A stretch of DNA of 64,000 bases from Anaeromassilibacillus sp001305115 (GTDB lineage Bacteria > Bacillota > Clostridia > Oscillospirales > Acutalibacteraceae): NCBI GenBank assembly GCA_042854365.1, contig AP031437.1:2914001-2978000 (forward strand), written 5' to 3'. A program made the position numbers and the translations under genes. Positions 26,501 through 34,668 of this stretch are shown one piece after another; position 1 is the first letter of the stretch, and every line of letters begins with the position of its first letter. The notes under the pieces are model-generated. The model ran no database searches and was not told the origin of the DNA. It was given only the letters and a program-made list of their open reading frames with translations.

Positions 26501-29500
26501 TGCTGACGCCCTGACGCTCCATCATCGATTTCACTGTGGCTTCGTCCGCTGCGCCGATGTAGATATGTTCCACATCTTCTTTATCTGCGAACTGATAGGC
26601 CTGAGCAGTGTGGTCTCCGTGGCTGTGGGTCAGTAGGACATCAATCTTGGTCACTGTTTCGGGCAACATGGCCTTGAGCTCGTCATAGAGATTGCCCTGG
26701 CCCATGCCGGTATCGATCAGAACCGCGCGGTCACCATTGACCATCACATACATCGGATCGACATCGTAATCCCAAATGGCCTGTACACCGTCGCCATAGT
26801 CCTTGACCGTGTAAAGGGTCTTCGGGTTGATCGTGCCATTCTCGGTTCTGGACTTATTCTGTTCGAACAGCCAGTTATAAATTTCTTCATCTTCATACAC
26901 GGCCTTCCAGCTGTGATGATGATTCGGCCAAATGGATTCCGGCAAATATTTATAATATTTTACAGAAGTGTTGCCGTGTGCCTGTAAGGCTGCAACTGCA
27001 TCGTCCGAGCCCTGAACGTTGACGGACGGGTCATCCTCTGCATGGGCAACCCAAATCGGCATATTTGCCAATGCGTCAAACTTCTTGCCGCCATCTTCAT
27101 AATAGCTGGTAGAAACACGCCCGCAAATCGGGATTGCTGCTGCGAAGAGGTCCGGGTGTTCCAGGATCATTTCCCAAGTGCCCATGCCTCCCATCGACAT
27201 ACCCTCGATGTAGATGCGGTCCGTATCCACCTGCGGATGTTCCTGGATAAATTCCTCCAGAATTTGAACCACCAGGTCCTGGTTTTCCTTGTTGATCCAC
27301 CCAGAGGGTTCGGTCGGACACTGCGGCGCCAATACATAGACCGGATTGCGCGCAACGCGGTCCGGCTCTACCCAAGCGACGGCGCCCTTGTTTGCGATCA
27401 AGTGGGACAAATTGTTGTCGCCCTTTTCTCCGCCGCCGTGCAGGAACAGGATCAGCGGATATTTGCCATCCTCACTCACACCATTGACCTTGATCGGGTC
27501 ATAATAGCGATAGTTGAGGGATCTTCCGTTGACATTGCCGCCCGTTGCACTCTGGAAGTCATCTACAATGCGGTTGGTGATGGAGGTATCCTTGTATTTT
27601 GCGGGTTCAACAGTCCCCTCCGCTGTTTCGATTTCTCCCTTTTGTGTTACAAGATACGAAATATCGTACGGGGTCGTCAAAGAACTATAGAAGCTTGTCA
27701 CGGCTGTTTCATCCTCGGGATCGAGTTCAATGGTCACAACATTGCCATTGACATCGATGTCCGTGATGGTGCGGTAACCTTCCAGATCGTTGGAACCGTC
27801 TCCATAGGTAAGGGTTGCCTTGATCTTGTAATCATCCTTGGAAACGCTGTCCTCATCGACTGCACTGTCGTAAGTCAAGTTGATTTCGACTACGCGCTGC
27901 CCATCGTCCAGTACTTCTGTGACGATTTCTGTGGGAATGTCGCCATAGGGGATATTATACGACATCTGCAAATCGTCCTCGGTCAGGTCGAAGGAATCCA
28001 GGTTTGCCGCCATCATCAGGCGGTCGCGCGCCGGATAATCGGATTTTGTTGTGCAGACAGCCGCTACGCCGTCCTCCACGTCCTTAAAGTGCATGAATGC
28101 ACCGTTCGTATCCGAGGTACATTCTTCCCAAACCGGGAGGCCCTCCCCATTTGGATCGCCGGTCTTGACAAAGTTTGCCCAGTAGGTGGACATCATATCG
28201 CCCAACTCGTGATCCGCATCGGTCCAGTTGCGTTGGCCTTCAATGTCGTCCCGCATGGAGTTGAACATATACCACAGCTCACTGGAATGGAAGGAACCGT
28301 AGAAATCCTCATCACGGTTGCCTACGATCTCCGGATCGTGTGGCGCCAAGTCGTGATCGAAATAGTAAACATAAGCGTTGTGATCTTCGTTGTGCGTCTT
28401 GCCGTATTCAGCGGAGATCCGGTACTTCGCCAAACTGCTGTCGCTGGTGGAACGCAGGTTCATGCGATAAGCCTGTTTCTCGTTGAGCGCATTGTAGATG
28501 GAGCGATTGTACAGCTCTCCGTACTGATTTTCCATCTTTTCCTGGAATGCTTCGACATCCATCGTGCCATCCGGCGTACCGGACAGGGAGGTATACTCAT
28601 CCGCCGTACCGCCGATCATGATGTCGATGCCGTCGAGCGCACCCTCAAGGGTCAAATCGATGGATTCCTCTGTAAAGACATAGTTATCCAACGTATTGTT
28701 GCCGGCCGCACTCTTGAGGGAACTGTAAACGTCATCCGCCAGGAAATCTTTCGCATCCTTTGCGCGAAGCTCTTCCAGGGTGACGCCCTCTCCGAATGCT
28801 TTTTCAATAGCGTTTTGGCAAGTTTCTTCCTTCTCCTCCAAGGATTTATAGCTGCCAGGTGCTGCATAACCGCCAAAACCACTCTGGATAATCGCACGGT
28901 TAAACAGCCCGTCCGTCATATCTGTGGAAAGCAGCGCTGTTACAGACATGGCGCCTGCGGACTGGCCGCAGATGGTGACGTTCTCTGGATCGCCACCGAA
29001 TCCTGCAATATTCTCATTCACCCATTCCAGCGCCTTGATCTGATCCAATGTACCGTAGTTACCGGAAACGCCTTCCTCATTTTCTGCGCTGAGTTCCGGC
29101 AGAGCCAGGAAACCAAATACATTGACACGGTACTGGATACATACCACGATGATCCCCTGCGCTGCCAATTTGGAAGCATTGAACTCCATTTCGGATGCAT
29201 GGCCATGGTCGTAACCGCCGCCATGAATCCAAACCATGACCGGAAGCTGCTCGTCTTCCGCATGTTCCGGTGCATAGACGTTCAAATACAGGCAATCTTC
29301 GCTGATTTCGGGATTGTAATCTTCGTCAAAATAGAACTCGTCGCCCCAGAATTCGCCAACGGGGTTCAAGTTTTCTGGCTGCATCGCCTGGTTGCCCCAT
29401 TTGTCGCAAACGCGCACATCATCCCACGTCTCTGTGAGATCCTGCGGCGCTTTCCAGCGCAATTCTCCCACCGGGGGCTCCGCAAATGGAACACCCTTGT

Positions 29501-29702
29501 AGACGGTGACACCCTCCGTATCGGATGGGACGCCCTGAATCTTACCATTTACATTGTCGCCACTGCGAATGGTGACAATGCCCGGTTCTTTCATCTCCGG
29601 TTCTTCCGCGCGCGAGGTTGCTGCAAATGCGCTGGTACACGTGCCCAGCAGCATTGTAAAGGTCAGAACCAATGCCCAAATAGATCGATGGATCTTTTTC
29701 AT
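23589..29702 (-). CDS. 2037-residue secreted multidomain esterase: carboxylesterase + 2x [Ig-like/esterase + MBL fold] + FIVAR + C-terminal domain
   Basis: A secreted protein with a signal peptide at about 1-29 (MLLGTCTSAFAATS). Residues about 40-545 form a type-B carboxylesterase with an oxyanion-hole HGGGYDHG motif and nucleophile Ser248 in GQSAG. A unit then occurs twice, about 630 residues apart: an Ig-like segment (IVTEVLDDGQRVVEINLTY / LVTKVMDDGQKVIEAVVTY), a COG4099/PHB-depolymerase-like esterase (FLHGGGEKGDN and Ser836 in GMSMGG; FLHGAGESGDN and Ser1465 in GLSMGG), and a metallo-beta-lactamase fold (THSHGDH at 1025-1031; THNHGDH at 1657-1663; each with GHTAGS, FTGDA and a late GGH/TGH). 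A FIVAR-like helical segment (about 1835-1905), a Ser/Gly/Thr linker and an 80-residue domain shared with the VanY-like lipoprotein end the chain. All catalytic motifs look intact. Likely deacylation of plant or host glycans and hydrolysis of the products; the substrate is unknown. The ATG has GGAGAG upstream. Confidence 0.93.
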   Translation of the reverse strand: MKKIHRSIWALVLTFTMLLGTCTSAFAATSRAEEPEMKEPGIVTIRSGDNVNGKIQGVPSDTEGVTVYKGVPFAEPPVGELRWKAPQDLTETWDDVRVCDKWGNQAMQPENLNPVGEFWGDEFYFDEDYNPEISEDCLYLNVYAPEHAEDEQLPVMVWIHGGGYDHGHASEMEFNASKLAAQGIIVVCIQYRVNVFGFLALPELSAENEEGVSGNYGTLDQIKALEWVNENIAGFGGDPENVTICGQSAGAMSVTALLSTDMTDGLFNRAIIQSGFGGYAAPGSYKSLEEKEETCQNAIEKAFGEGVTLEELRAKDAKDFLADDVYSSLKSAAGNNTLDNYVFTEESIDLTLEGALDGIDIMIGGTADEYTSLSGTPDGTMDVEAFQEKMENQYGELYNRSIYNALNEKQAYRMNLRSTSDSSLAKYRISAEYGKTHNEDHNAYVYYFDHDLAPHDPEIVGNRDEDFYGSFHSSELWYMFNSMRDDIEGQRNWTDADHELGDMMSTYWANFVKTGDPNGEGLPVWEECTSDTNGAFMHFKDVEDGVAAVCTTKSDYPARDRLMMAANLDSFDLTEDDLQMSYNIPYGDIPTEIVTEVLDDGQRVVEINLTYDSAVDEDSVSKDDYKIKATLTYGDGSNDLEGYRTITDIDVNGNVVTIELDPEDETAVTSFYSSLTTPYDISYLVTQKGEIETAEGTVEPAKYKDTSITNRIVDDFQSATGGNVNGRSLNYRYYDPIKVNGVSEDGKYPLILFLHGGGEKGDNNLSHLIANKGAVAWVEPDRVARNPVYVLAPQCPTEPSGWINKENQDLVVQILEEFIQEHPQVDTDRIYIEGMSMGGMGTWEMILEHPDLFAAAIPICGRVSTSYYEDGGKKFDALANMPIWVAHAEDDPSVNVQGSDDAVAALQAHGNTSVKYYKYLPESIWPNHHHSWKAVYEDEEIYNWLFEQNKSRTENGTINPKTLYTVKDYGDGVQAIWDYDVDPMYVMVNGDRAVLIDTGMGQGNLYDELKAMLPETVTKIDVLLTHSHGDHTAQAYQFADKEDVEHIYIGAADEATVKSMMERQGVSTEKLTAVNDGDKIPFGDKYFQVIDIVGHTAGSVGYMIEDKLFTGDAIGSGYVWMQIGMCSIEEYVNSLQHLNDSIGDRDLTVYGGHTQYRGTMTDQYVRDILECAKGIVDGSIEGEQYIRGNVRDAKIATYGTASIVYDPAKVTDTCEVELVTKVMDDGQKVIEAVVTYPEDVNPDSISTATYQVRAEQTADNPTFNNVGMRTITGVQVDGNQVTISLDPTDTIAGTSYFDYNAFQTFMFDLSYEVTQLRDVELANGETVAAGGTYANTSITNLTVDDFQEAEVTNKAGKTIPYRYYDPIQSAGKDADGKYPVVIFLHGAGESGDNNLSHIIANKGAVVWADRVDMNPCYVLAPQCPSMAEGWVQEDNEALVMQMLDEFIAEHAATIDTDRIYIQGLSMGGYGTWKIILDHPEIFAAAMPMCGGVDDSYYANNNEAFQKIKNMAIWTFHNADDSTVPVENTRKVVEALKAVGSQCIKYEEYSAGSTTPDPHQVWKYVYSDRNGTPYNWLFQQSLSRSKNHTQNPSLEYTKETIKPGMTVVRDYELGQIWVLENKDGATVIDTGMGAGDLFDYIVNNVLENKNANMNVVLTHNHGDHIGCLDDFVGKDQVKNVYVAEGDKDAIIKKMGPDADKVSIVKDGDFISIGNGENLEVVAVPGHTAGSIVLFYGDEDVFTGDAVGSGDLWMQIGMCSIQTYTKSLQHFIDKVNGRQMMLRTGHAENLEPFTEEYLDDLMNCAEGIIDGSIEPTVYPRRDASYASYGRANIVYYPYQIFDADFTDLNEAIQDAESRSSSKYTSDSWAKLQEAVAAAKALPSTATQPTVDAAVQAINDAIKALVPRSSSSSSGGGSTTVYVPADSTYGEDGSGVPTTPGTGTGTTVTGPYVKSDTTLPFTVKQGQAYCFKMTLVNGSNILPLFTVGDGSVFKTQFVTQIGNDYYFRIWAIGDVGESTGVYTTLTGQAAQQHCVVTIAA

Positions 29703-29934
29703 TCTGCTTTTCTCTCCTTTTCCTAAAATGTAACCGTTAACTCTGGTCCGCTCGTATGTCCTGCATGGGCATCCCTCCATTCTAAAAAAATGTGTAGAAA
29801 AGAAAGCCTGCCAAAGATTTGCTTTTGACAAGCATGGGTGCGCGTATATAATGCTATCCATAAATGGCCTTTCGGCCCGATCCTTCGTCTTTCATCCAGC
29901 GAATGACGCCGCTGTAAAACGGTACTTCTACTTT

Positions 29935-31437
29935 CTACGATGAACGTCGCTCTGCCAACCAGTGGTCTAATTGTTTTTGCTTCTCTGCAAGGATTTTGTC
30001 AATACCCGCTGCTCTGAGTTCTTGGTTCATACGCGGCAATGTGACTGCCGGGTCGAGAGAACCACATTCCAGGGCATTACGATATTCGTCCAACACCGCA
30101 TTGCAGGCGCTGACCTCTCCAAGCACCTCGGTGTTATCCCATACAAATCCGCGTGCTGGGGATGGGTGTGCCTCTTGATTAAAGGTCTCCACCTGCTGCC
30201 AAACATCCGGCGGATCTTTCTGCCATACATGGGCGATTAACTCATTAGGCCATGACCAAATAATAAACCCATAGGGTACATTGTCACTGTCAATCCCCTT
30301 TGGAAATCCGACAATATTTTGCTCATGGTCCAGTATTTGATAGGTTTTCCCCTCAATTCCATAGGTGAGCAGGTTTGCCAGTTCTGGATTGGTGTACATC
30401 TCGTTGAGTACCCGCATGGCTTTGTCGGGCTGCTCGCTGGTATGACCGATGCTCCACATCGAAGAAACCAATGTGGTCTCGCTATACGGCGGGACAATTG
30501 AAAAAATCCCAATTTCATATCCCACACTCCGGATGACCTCACCATATTTATCGGGTTTTACATTGGCAAAGTGCCCAAATCCCTTTCCTGCCCGCATCAG
30601 TGAAAACTCGTTGTCCGTATTGGACGCGCCGTCCGGCATCAGCAGACCTTTCTGCGCCCAATCCCACTGGAGCTCCACCATCTGCCGGTAGGAATCCGTC
30701 TCAAACAGATTGACAACCTCCGTGGAATCCGTAAAGCTGTTCTCCAGCACACCTAAGTCGTCTCCCAACCGGTCATATGGCATTGGGAGCCTTGCCAAGC
30801 CACTGCTGGTAACGACCGGATACATGTCCGGATATGCATCCCGTACTTTTAGCAGAAGATCTTCAAGATCCTGTATGGTCTGCAAATCCTCTTCCTGATA
30901 CCCCAACGCCTCTGCTAAATCTTTCCGGTAAACAAACCCGCGCCCGGTCGCTTTCTCCCGGTTGATCGGTACGCCACAGATCATTCCATTGAACGTGACG
31001 CACTGCCAGTCCTCCGGTGAAATGTCCTCTTGAATCTCCGGGCCACACAAAGACAGATAATCGTTTAAGGGGGTAACCAGGCCATAGTTCACCATAACAG
31101 CCACGCCCGTTTCAAAAGTCGGGAAAAGGTCCACTTTTTTTCCGGTGGAAACCGCCAGTTTCACCTGTTGGAGGCAATTTTCCTTTGTCCCCTGATAGGT
31201 CAAACGGATCTTGGCCTCGCAAGATTCTTGAAGGATGGCGTTTGCACGCTCTTCGATTTCTTTTCTCAGCGGTTCAGAAGCCCTTCCCAACGCATACACA
31301 TCCACCGTATAAAAATCCTCAGAAGAACTCTGCGAAGAAGGTGTTTGCTCTGTCCCAGTTGTTCCATTTGTACAGGCTGTCAAATTCCACAGTAGAACTC
31401 CCGCCAGCAACATCGCCAGCCATCCTGTCCGCTTCAT
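29935..31437 (-). CDS. orphan extracellular solute-binding lipoprotein with DUF3502 C-terminus
   Basis: A 500-residue lipoprotein. The lipobox is LTAC after a hydrophobic signal (LAMLLAGVLLWNLTAC), which fixes ATG 31437 (AGGGGG upstream) although the frame is open to 31683. The body is a family-1 sugar-binding fold (ENCLQQVKLAVSTGKKVDLFP, GVPINREKATGRGFVYRKDL, PDKAMRVLNEMYTNPELANLLTYGIEGK). The last 70 residues match the DUF3502 tail of LplA/YtcQ-like proteins (AAGIDKILAEKQKQLDHW). Such proteins normally deliver oligosaccharides to LplB/YtcP permeases, but no permease is nearby. A 135-nt leader and four upstream boxes suggest regulated expression. Confidence 0.9.
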   Translation of the reverse strand: MKRTGWLAMLLAGVLLWNLTACTNGTTGTEQTPSSQSSSEDFYTVDVYALGRASEPLRKEIEERANAILQESCEAKIRLTYQGTKENCLQQVKLAVSTGKKVDLFPTFETGVAVMVNYGLVTPLNDYLSLCGPEIQEDISPEDWQCVTFNGMICGVPINREKATGRGFVYRKDLAEALGYQEEDLQTIQDLEDLLLKVRDAYPDMYPVVTSSGLARLPMPYDRLGDDLGVLENSFTDSTEVVNLFETDSYRQMVELQWDWAQKGLLMPDGASNTDNEFSLMRAGKGFGHFANVKPDKYGEVIRSVGYEIGIFSIVPPYSETTLVSSMWSIGHTSEQPDKAMRVLNEMYTNPELANLLTYGIEGKTYQILDHEQNIVGFPKGIDSDNVPYGFIIWSWPNELIAHVWQKDPPDVWQQVETFNQEAHPSPARGFVWDNTEVLGEVSACNAVLDEYRNALECGSLDPAVTLPRMNQELRAAGIDKILAEKQKQLDHWLAERRSS

Positions 31438-31578
31438 GATTGGCCCCCTTGCTCTCTTTTTATCGGGGCAACTCTCCAAAATACTATCGGAATTCCTTTT
31501 TGAAGCCTCGCAAGGTTTCAGCCGTTTGTTTTGCAATCCCCCTTTTTTCATTTGATCTTTTTGATTCATTGTATTTAT

Positions 31579-31584
31579 ATTATA
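31579..31584 (-). promoter_or_regulatory. -10 element of the orphan binding-protein gene
   Basis: A minus-strand TATAAT with no matching -35 sequence at the correct distance, as expected for an activator-dependent promoter. Predicted start near 31572, giving a leader of about 135 nt. Confidence 0.6.
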
Positions 31585-31606
31585 CTCGGTTGATTTTTTG
31601 ATTTCT

Positions 31607-31716
31607 GCCAAAATCCTGACCTCCACTATCAAAAAACTGACAACTTTTCTATAATTTTCTGCCTTCGAACCATTCATTATCAAAAATCCGACCTCGTCTT
31701 ATCACAAATCAGACCT
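31607..31716 (-). promoter_or_regulatory. four direct repeats (candidate activator boxes) upstream of the orphan binding protein
   Basis: Read on the minus strand, four 16-bp boxes resemble AGGTCnGATTTTTGAT: AGGTCAGGATTTTGGC (31607-31622), TTGTCAGTTTTTTGAT (31628-31643), AGGTCGGATTTTTGAT (31679-31694) and AGGTCTGATTTGTGAT (31701-31716). They pair with 21- and 22-bp periods, two helical turns, and the proximal box is centred about 42 bp upstream of the predicted start. This is the geometry of AraC-type activators such as YesN regulators. Confidence 0.65.
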
Positions 31717-32046
31717 ACTATGTTTGTGATTGGGATCTCCTCCCGTTTCACCGTGTCTATCATATCCTGGCGGTTCCCATTACAATGATTTATTACTCGA
31801 TAAGCAATAGGAGCCGCTTCCCGTTTTATAGCCGTCCTTTGATGACGGTTGCCTTAGTCACATCTGCCCGTTTGCCCATCTGCGACAGGGATATGAGGCA
31901 ATAGTAGGGCTCATCCGATTGCGAATATACTTCGACAGTTTTATTTTAATGCAAAAGAGGGACAAATTGAATAACTTTTTCAAAAGCAAAATCTAGGAAA
32001 AAGGTTCCATATGAAGAAGGGCCGTTTTAACAATATCCACGGAGAC
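31717..32046. other. intergenic, nothing recognised
   Basis: AT-rich region between the orphan binding-protein promoter and the next terminator. An inverted repeat ATCACAAA / TTTGTGAT (31701-31708 and 31723-31730) overlaps the distal box. No gene, tRNA or known RNA motif was recognised. Confidence 0.5.
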
Positions 32047-32090
32047 AACAAAAAGCCCACCTTCCAGCATTTTACTGGAAGGTGGGCTTT
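32047..32090 (-). terminator. terminator of the dapA-like operon
   Basis: A perfect 16-bp stem (AAAGCCCACCTTCCAG / CTGGAAGGTGGGCTTT) with a 7-base loop, then TTTTTGTTG on the minus strand. Confidence 0.92.
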
Positions 32091-32116
32091 GAAATTTCAT
32101 GGGACAGTGTACTCAA

Positions 32117-32470
32117 TTAAGAAGCATAAGCATCCTGCAAGATCGAACGTACTACGAACTCGCCCGGTGCATTTGTGGGACCCTCGACAAAAGTCTTTTC
32201 TGCGGAAACACGGTGCTTCTCCAAAATATAACGCAGGATGCTCCATCCAGCATCCAAAACACAGATTGCGTATACGTGGCCGCTGCATTTATCGCGGATA
32301 CATTCCGCAATGGATGCGACATCCCCTTTGTGCTCGCCATCGCGAATCTGCGGAATGACCACATGATATTTGTCCTCCAACTCTTTGAGGTCCGAAATTT
32401 TTGTCCAATCGCCTGGATATACCATCAGGACGGTCGGTCCGTCCGCCTTTCCAATCTCAACAAAGTTCAT
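32117..32470 (-). CDS. small alpha/beta-hydrolase-like protein of unknown function
   Basis: A 117-residue protein not recognised as a named family. Its start (VEIGKADGPTVLMVYPGDWTKIS) and the later YAICVLDAGWSILRYILEKH resemble the first strands and the nucleophile-elbow region of an alpha/beta hydrolase, but the elbow reads CVLDAGW with no GxSxG, and the C-terminal half of the fold is missing. It is either a degenerate or regulatory remnant or a distinct small protein. ATG 32470 has AAGGGAG at 9 bp. It follows the DapA-family gene by 77 bp on the same strand and shares its terminator. Confidence 0.6.
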   Translation of the reverse strand: MNFVEIGKADGPTVLMVYPGDWTKISDLKELEDKYHVVIPQIRDGEHKGDVASIAECIRDKCSGHVYAICVLDAGWSILRYILEKHRVSAEKTFVEGPTNAPGEFVVRSILQDAYAS

Positions 32471-32547
32471 ATGATAACGCTCCCTTTTCGTCGATCCGGT
32501 TCTATCACCGGTATGATTTGATTGGATCTCGATTCGTCGATCCATTT

Positions 32548-33483
32548 TTACATTCCCACACAGCGGGCGGACTGTCCCTCAAACAAGTGGACATTTCCGC
32601 TCAAACAATACTGCTGTAGTACGGACCACAGCTTTTCTATATCGTGTTTTTCCATCGCACACAGCGGTGGCCTACACGGTCCTACGTCCATTCCCATCAT
32701 GCAGAGCGCCTGCTTTACAGGGATGGGATTGACGTCCATAAACAAAGCCTGCATCAGATTCGTATATTGCAGCTGCAATTCACGACTGCGGGCAACATCT
32801 CCGTCAAAGAAACTCTGGCAGATCGAATGCATCACACTCGGCGCCAAATTCGATAACACAGAGATGATTCCCTTTGCCCCCAGCGCCAAGGCGGGAAGCG
32901 TCTGATCGTCGTTTCCAGAATAAATGTCCAGACGGTCACCACACAGGGCAGCAATGGTTGCCATTTGCGAAAAGTTCCCGCTGGCCTCCTTCACTCCCAC
33001 AATGCGGTCATTTTCACAGAGCGCCAAATACGTTTCTGGCTGGATATTGACGCCTGTACGCGATGGAATATTGTATAGGATGACCGGCAGATCGGTTGCG
33101 TTTGCACATGCATTGAAGTGCTGCACCAGCCCCCGCTGCGATGCCTTGTTGTAATAAGGCGTCACATGCAGAAGCGCATCTGCACCCGCTCGGGCCGCCC
33201 CCTTTGAAAGCTCCACCGCATGTGACGTGTTGTTGGAGCCTACGCCGGCGATCACCGGAATCCGGTGGTTGACACGGCGTACAGTGTGTTCTACCACTTC
33301 ACAGTGTTCTTCATCGGTAAGCGTGGACCCTTCTCCCGACGTACCGACCACCACAATGGCGTCCGTATGTCCGGTGAGCTGGCGGTCAATCATTTGATCC
33401 AGCATGCTGTAGTTGATGCGAAGGTCCGGGTACATCGGGGTGACCAGCGCCACTCCCGCGCCTTGGAAGACCGTTTTTCCCAT
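32548..33483 (-). CDS. dapA: 4-hydroxy-tetrahydrodipicolinate synthase (DapA family)
   Basis: A 311-residue class I aldolase-fold enzyme. It has the substrate-carboxylate loop GTSGEGSTLT, the catalytic Tyr in LYNIPSRTG, the Schiff-base lysine in GVKEASGN, and YSGNDDQTLPALALGAKGIISV. DapA condenses pyruvate with aspartate semialdehyde in lysine/diaminopimelate synthesis. No other dap gene is near, and the operon partner is an unknown hydrolase-like protein, so a related aldolase role (NanA/KDG-aldolase subfamily) cannot be excluded. ATG 33483 has AAAGGA at about 11 bp; ATG 33495 sits directly on that ribosome binding site. The promoter has a good -10 (TATAAT on the minus strand at 33697-33702) but no clear -35. 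Confidence 0.88.
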   Translation of the reverse strand: MGKTVFQGAGVALVTPMYPDLRINYSMLDQMIDRQLTGHTDAIVVVGTSGEGSTLTDEEHCEVVEHTVRRVNHRIPVIAGVGSNNTSHAVELSKGAARAGADALLHVTPYYNKASQRGLVQHFNACANATDLPVILYNIPSRTGVNIQPETYLALCENDRIVGVKEASGNFSQMATIAALCGDRLDIYSGNDDQTLPALALGAKGIISVLSNLAPSVMHSICQSFFDGDVARSRELQLQYTNLMQALFMDVNPIPVKQALCMMGMDVGPCRPPLCAMEKHDIEKLWSVLQQYCLSGNVHLFEGQSARCVGM

Positions 33484-34594
33484 CTGTGCTGACATCCTTT
33501 CTAGGGTGGCCACAGTTTTTCTCTGTCTGGGGGAGGCGTTCTTTCATACAGCGGCTATGGAAAGCCCCAATCGCCCTCAAATCTTCCCCAATGAAGATTG
33601 AGGCTGTCACCGCCATCCCGCCAGATCTTTCTGGCCATGCCCTGACAAAGCTTTTTGGCTTTCTTTCCTAAGGGAAACCCCTCAGAAATTGCCCCTATTA
33701 TACGTCCGTCCTTCCAAAAAGGGAATCAAGAACACATTAAGAACCCTTCTTCTTCATAAAGACTTCATTAAAATTTGCTGGCCTTTCCGTTCTTCTGATA
33801 GGTCTGTCTGTTTCTTCCAAATTATTATCCAATTCCTTGTTCGTTTCCCATAAAAGGACTGGTGAATGACGTGATTCATGTGTACCCAAAAGAATTTTTT
33901 AACCCGCTTGCCCTTTGCCTAAAAAGCTTCTATTGGACAAATCGTCATGAATACAAAACGCTTCGATAGATTTGAAACAATAAACATTGAGCTATATTTT
34001 ATGAAATCTGAAGCGGTGGAACTACAAGGCCGATCAAACGTCTTGGGCACCCATAAGACTGCTTCAAGACACAGGGCCCTTATAATCGTGATACAAATCG
34101 TATCCGGCTTTCCAAACTACCCCGAAAGGTTATAAACCATTATTAAAGTGTTATAATGGCGCGGCGAGACCCCACCCTTGCGATCCTTGTCTATAGGCCA
34201 TCCTTTGGTGTCCTGGATGTGTTACACCACCAAACATTTCTTTCATAAACAAAAACGTAGTATCTTATCTAGGGTTTCGGTGTGTCTATCAATTCTTTAT
34301 TTCCATCCCCCTTTCCCTATCATGCAACAGGGTTCGGTAGCTAAAATGGGATGATCCAAAGCCTCATAAAAAGATTCCATTTCGTCCTGTGTTGTACGAT
34401 ATGTGATTCCATTCTGAGCGGCAAAGAATCCCATCAAATTGCCTCCATCGACTTTTACAAAACCAATCTCTACGAAATAGAAACGCAATAAAAACAGGGC
34501 AGGAAGTACGAGCAAAAGGCTTGATTTTGTGCATTTTCCAACATGTTCCATACATATGGATAAATATTACTCTGGTCGTGTTTTTCTCTTCAAA
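33484..34594. other. 1.1-kb intergenic region with one possible decayed ORF
   Basis: This long noncoding stretch separates the dapA-like operon from the gal operon. The only frame with some protein character is on the minus strand at 34551-34297 (84 residues, VKVDGGNLMGFFAAQNGITYR followed by a downstream DHPILATEPC). It has no ribosome binding site and begins in a hydrophobic run, so it may be a decayed gene. A plus-strand TATAAT near 34151 has no attached gene. Nothing else was recognised. Confidence 0.45.
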
Positions 34595-34637
34595 CAATAA
34601 AAATTGCGCTGCGAAAACCGCAGCGCAATTTTTATTG
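34595..34637. terminator. terminator of the gal operon
   Basis: A perfect 19-bp stem (CAATAAAAATTGCGCTGCG and its complement, loop AAAAC), with T-rich flanks on both strands. It lies about 30 bp after the galE stop. Confidence 0.93.
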
Positions 34638-34668
34638 TTTCATTCATTTTATCAGACGATAAAAGCCA

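Noticed and set aside
24714..29726. Plus-strand open frames of 640 and 894 residues opposite the giant esterase.
   Set aside because: The minus-strand gene carries signal peptide and intact catalytic motifs; the antisense frames have none and start without ribosome binding sites.
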